Positions 5,752-7,706 of a stretch of DNA of 7,706 nucleotides are shown here, piece after piece (the first letter of the stretch is position 1; every line of letters begins with the position of its first letter). The position numbers and the translations under genes were made by a program. Below the pieces are notes generated by a model. It was not told the origin of the DNA and made no database searches. It saw nothing but the letters and a program-made list of their open reading frames with translations. The stretch is from contig DASZVN010000124.1 in assembly GCA_035547055.1 (NCBI GenBank), positions 1 through 7,706 on the forward strand. The letters run 5' to 3'. The stretch comes from DASZVN01 sp035547055 (GTDB lineage: Bacteria > Pseudomonadota > Alphaproteobacteria > Rhizobiales > Methylopilaceae).

Positions 5752-6434
5752 CGGCGCGACCGCGCCAGCTCGCCCTGGCGCTGGAGCATGCCGAGCGCCT
5801 CGGCGCCGAGGATTTCCTGGTCGCCCCGACCAATGCGCAGGCCCACGCCCTGGTCACGGCATGGCCGCACTGGCCTGCCAGGGCGCTCCTTGTGCTCGGC
5901 CCGCCCGGCGCCGGCAAGACTCATCTCGCCGCGATCTGGGCGGCTCGTACCGGCGCCGAAATCATCCCTGCGGACTCCCTCGATCCCGAGGCGCTGCCCG
6001 CCCTTCATCAAAACGTCATGCTCGCCGTCGAAGACGTGGACAGGCCCCACGTCTCGGAGCGCGCCCTGTTCCACCTCCTGAACGGCGCCGGCGAGGCCGG
6101 CGCGGCGCTGCTGCTCACGGCGCGCGAGCCGCCCGGCGCCGCCTGGCCGGCCTTGCCCGACCTCGCCTCCCGGCTCCGCCGCCTGCCGCAGGCGGTGCTG
6201 GCCGCGCCGGAAGACGCGCTGATCCGCGCCGTCCTGGTCAAGCTCTTCGCCGATCGCCAGCTCGTCGTCGAACCCGGCGTGATCGAGTATATTTTCACCC
6301 GCATGGAACGCTCGCTCGCCACCGCCCGTCGCCTCGTCGCGGCGCTCGACCAGGAGGCCCTGGCACGGGGCCGCCGGGTCGGCCGCGTGCTTGCGGCCGA
6401 GGTCCTGGCCGAGATCGGAGAGGACGATGGCTGA
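5748..6434 (+). CDS. hdaA: DnaA regulatory inactivator HdaA (DnaA-like AAA+ ATPase)
   Basis: Hda-type proteins bind the replication sliding clamp and stimulate ATP hydrolysis by DnaA, preventing over-initiation. The 228-residue product resembles the DnaA AAA+ domain without the DNA-binding domain. In order: an N-terminal QLALAL (7-12) fitting the clamp-binding QLxLx[F/L] motif; Walker A GPPGAGKT (51-58); a degenerate Walker B MLAVEDVD (91-98); sensor 1 LLLTAREPP (121-129); box VII DLASRLRR (138-145), whose Arg142 is the likely arginine finger; and the sensor 2 region MERSLATARRL (186-196). A DnaA-paralogue chaperone such as DnaC is unlikely, given the clamp motif and the neighbours. The start GTG 5748 overlaps the permease stop by 4 nt, and its end overlaps ppk by 8 nt, so expression is probably coupled to both. 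Confidence 0.9.
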   Translation: MTARPRQLALALEHAERLGAEDFLVAPTNAQAHALVTAWPHWPARALLVLGPPGAGKTHLAAIWAARTGAEIIPADSLDPEALPALHQNVMLAVEDVDRPHVSERALFHLLNGAGEAGAALLLTAREPPGAAWPALPDLASRLRRLPQAVLAAPEDALIRAVLVKLFADRQLVVEPGVIEYIFTRMERSLATARRLVAALDQEALARGRRVGRVLAAEVLAEIGEDDG

Positions 6435-7706
6435 CGTCCAGGCGAGCGAGCATGCCGCCGAGGCGGCCGCGGCGCGGCGCCGGCGGGTGGCCGAGTCCGA
6501 TCTCGCCGACGGCGGCACCGAGGCGGCCAAGATCGCCGCCGCCGCCGAGGCGCCGCTGGTCTCGGTGTCGGAGGTCGGCGAGGCGCTGCACCGGGTGCCG
6601 CCGCCGGCCGAGCAACTGCCGCTCCGCCAGTCGCGCGACCGCTTCGTCAACCGCGAGCTGTCGTGGCTCCAGTTCAACCGCCGCGTTCTGGAGGAGGCCT
6701 CGAACCCCAACCATCCGCTGCTGGAGCAGCTCCGCTTCCTCTCGATCTCGGCGAACAATCTCGACGAGTTCTTCATGGTCCGGGTCGCCGGGCTGATCGG
6801 GCAGATGCGGACCGGCGTCGCGGTCTACAGCGCCGACGGCCTGTCGCCGGCCGAGCAGCTCCAGAAGATCAACAGCGCCGCCTCGGCGCTCGCCGCTGAC
6901 CAGCAGCGGCGCTGGATCGAGCTGCAGGCGGCGCTGGCGCTGGCCGGCGTCGTCCTGGTGAGCCCGGCCCATTTCCGCGCCGGCGAACGCGCCTGGCTCG
7001 ACCGCTTCTTCCTCGAGCACGTCTTCCCGGTGCTGACGCCGCTTGCGATCGATCCGGCACATCCCTTTCCGTTCATTCCGAATCTTGGCTTCACGCTGGC
7101 GCTCGAGCTGGCCCGCCAGAGCGACGGGCGGGTGCTCCAGGCGCTGATCCGGGTGCCGGCCAAGGTCGACCGCTTCATCCGCCTGCCCGACGACGGTGAG
7201 CCGGGCGTGGTCCGCATCGTCCTCCTGGAGCAGGCGATCGGGCTCTACATCCACCGCCTGTTCCCCGGCTACGAGGTGCGCGGGCAGGGCGCCTTCCGCG
7301 TCATTCGCGACAGCGACATCGAGATCGAGGAGGAGGCCGAGGATCTGGTCCGGGTGTTCGAGTCGGCGCTGAAGCGGCGGCGGCGCGGGTCGGTGATCCG
7401 GCTCGAGATCGAGGCGGGCATGCCGGCCTCGCTCCAGGGCTTCGTCGCCGAGGCGCTGGGCTGCAGCGCCGACGAGATCTTCCACGTCCACGGCGTGCTT
7501 GCGCTGAACGAGCTCGACCAGGGCCTGCCGGCCGATCGTCCCGACCTCCGCTTCCCGCCCTATAACCCGCGCTTTCCCGAGCGCATTCGCGAGCAGGGCG
7601 GCGACTGCTTCGCCGCCATCAAGCAGAAGGACATCATCGTCCACCACCCCTACGAGTCCTTCGACGTGGTGGTGCAGTTCCTCCAGCAGGCCGCGCGCGA
7701 CCCCAA
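6427..7706 (+). CDS. ppk1: Polyphosphate kinase 1, N-terminal part (runs off the window)
   Basis: PPK1 reversibly builds inorganic polyphosphate from the gamma phosphate of ATP, usually at the membrane. From ATG 6427 the frame stays open to the end (426 codons plus two bases). The N domain begins at RFVNRELSWLQFNRRVLEEA (72-91). Next comes ISANNLDEFFMVRVAGL (107-123), in which Asn111 matches E. coli Asn45 (ATP-binding region). The head domain shows HVFPVLTPLAIDPAHPFPFIPNLG, and the stretch ends at DIIVHHPYESFDVVVQFLQQAARDP. The two catalytic histidines (E. coli His435 and His592) lie beyond the window. Residues 1-71 precede the conserved core and are Ala/Arg/Glu-rich and unconserved. The start is supported by GGAGAGG (6417-6423) and by the 8-nt overlap with hdaA; GTG 6487 is an alternative that still leaves an extension. 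Confidence 0.95.
   Translation, partial: MADVQASEHAAEAAAARRRRVAESDLADGGTEAAKIAAAAEAPLVSVSEVGEALHRVPPPAEQLPLRQSRDRFVNRELSWLQFNRRVLEEASNPNHPLLEQLRFLSISANNLDEFFMVRVAGLIGQMRTGVAVYSADGLSPAEQLQKINSAASALAADQQRRWIELQAALALAGVVLVSPAHFRAGERAWLDRFFLEHVFPVLTPLAIDPAHPFPFIPNLGFTLALELARQSDGRVLQALIRVPAKVDRFIRLPDDGEPGVVRIVLLEQAIGLYIHRLFPGYEVRGQGAFRVIRDSDIEIEEEAEDLVRVFESALKRRRRGSVIRLEIEAGMPASLQGFVAEALGCSADEIFHVHGVLALNELDQGLPADRPDLRFPPYNPRFPERIREQGGDCFAAIKQKDIIVHHPYESFDVVVQFLQQAARDP

Noticed and set aside
6295..7647. 450-codon minus-strand frame opposite ppk1
   Set aside because: It is antisense to a clearly conserved PPK1, and its product has no recognisable domain.
1..7706. CRISPR array, tRNA, rRNA, phage, defence or toxin-antitoxin genes
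   Set aside because: No regularly spaced direct repeats, no tRNA-like cloverleaf and no such protein families were seen on either strand. All sizeable coding space is taken by housekeeping genes.

Overview
The window is very GC-rich, uses GTG starts often, and carries long antisense open frames caused by strong GC bias at third codon positions. Gene content and order point to an alphaproteobacterium, perhaps from the Rhodospirillales side: a nagZ-scpA-scpB run, a purM-purN pair, and a phosphatidyltransferase / AI-2E permease / hdaA / ppk run. The lineage is an inference from gene order and protein style, not from a marker search.

Layout. 1-402 (+) is the C-terminal part of NagZ (peptidoglycan recycling). 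It is followed closely by scpA and scpB (427-1943, +), the two non-SMC subunits of the chromosome-organising SMC-ScpAB complex, which overlap by 4 nt. Positions 1944-2043, between the convergent scpB and purN, hold two hairpins in inverted orientation that resemble a REP doublet (REPIN-like). On the minus strand, purM (3791-2697) and purN (2697-2044) form a translationally coupled purine-biosynthesis pair. The divergent gap 3792-4102 contains a C/G-tract mosaic repeat (about 3799-3941). Its end supplies the purM Shine-Dalgarno sequence and also folds it into a hairpin. The remaining 160 nt show no convincing promoter.

On the plus strand, 4103-7706 is a compact run: a CDP-alcohol phosphatidyltransferase (phospholipid head-group synthesis), an AI-2E family membrane permease, hdaA (DnaA-inactivating clamp-associated ATPase), and the first 426 codons of polyphosphate kinase 1, which runs off the window. 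Gaps are 17 nt or less, with overlaps at two junctions, so an operon is likely.

These are mostly core housekeeping genes: chromosome segregation and replication control, purine synthesis, membrane lipid synthesis and polyphosphate metabolism. I found no CRISPR, tRNA, rRNA, transposase, phage or defence genes, and no convincing new system. The most interesting parts are the two intergenic repeat elements and their relation to neighbouring gene ends.
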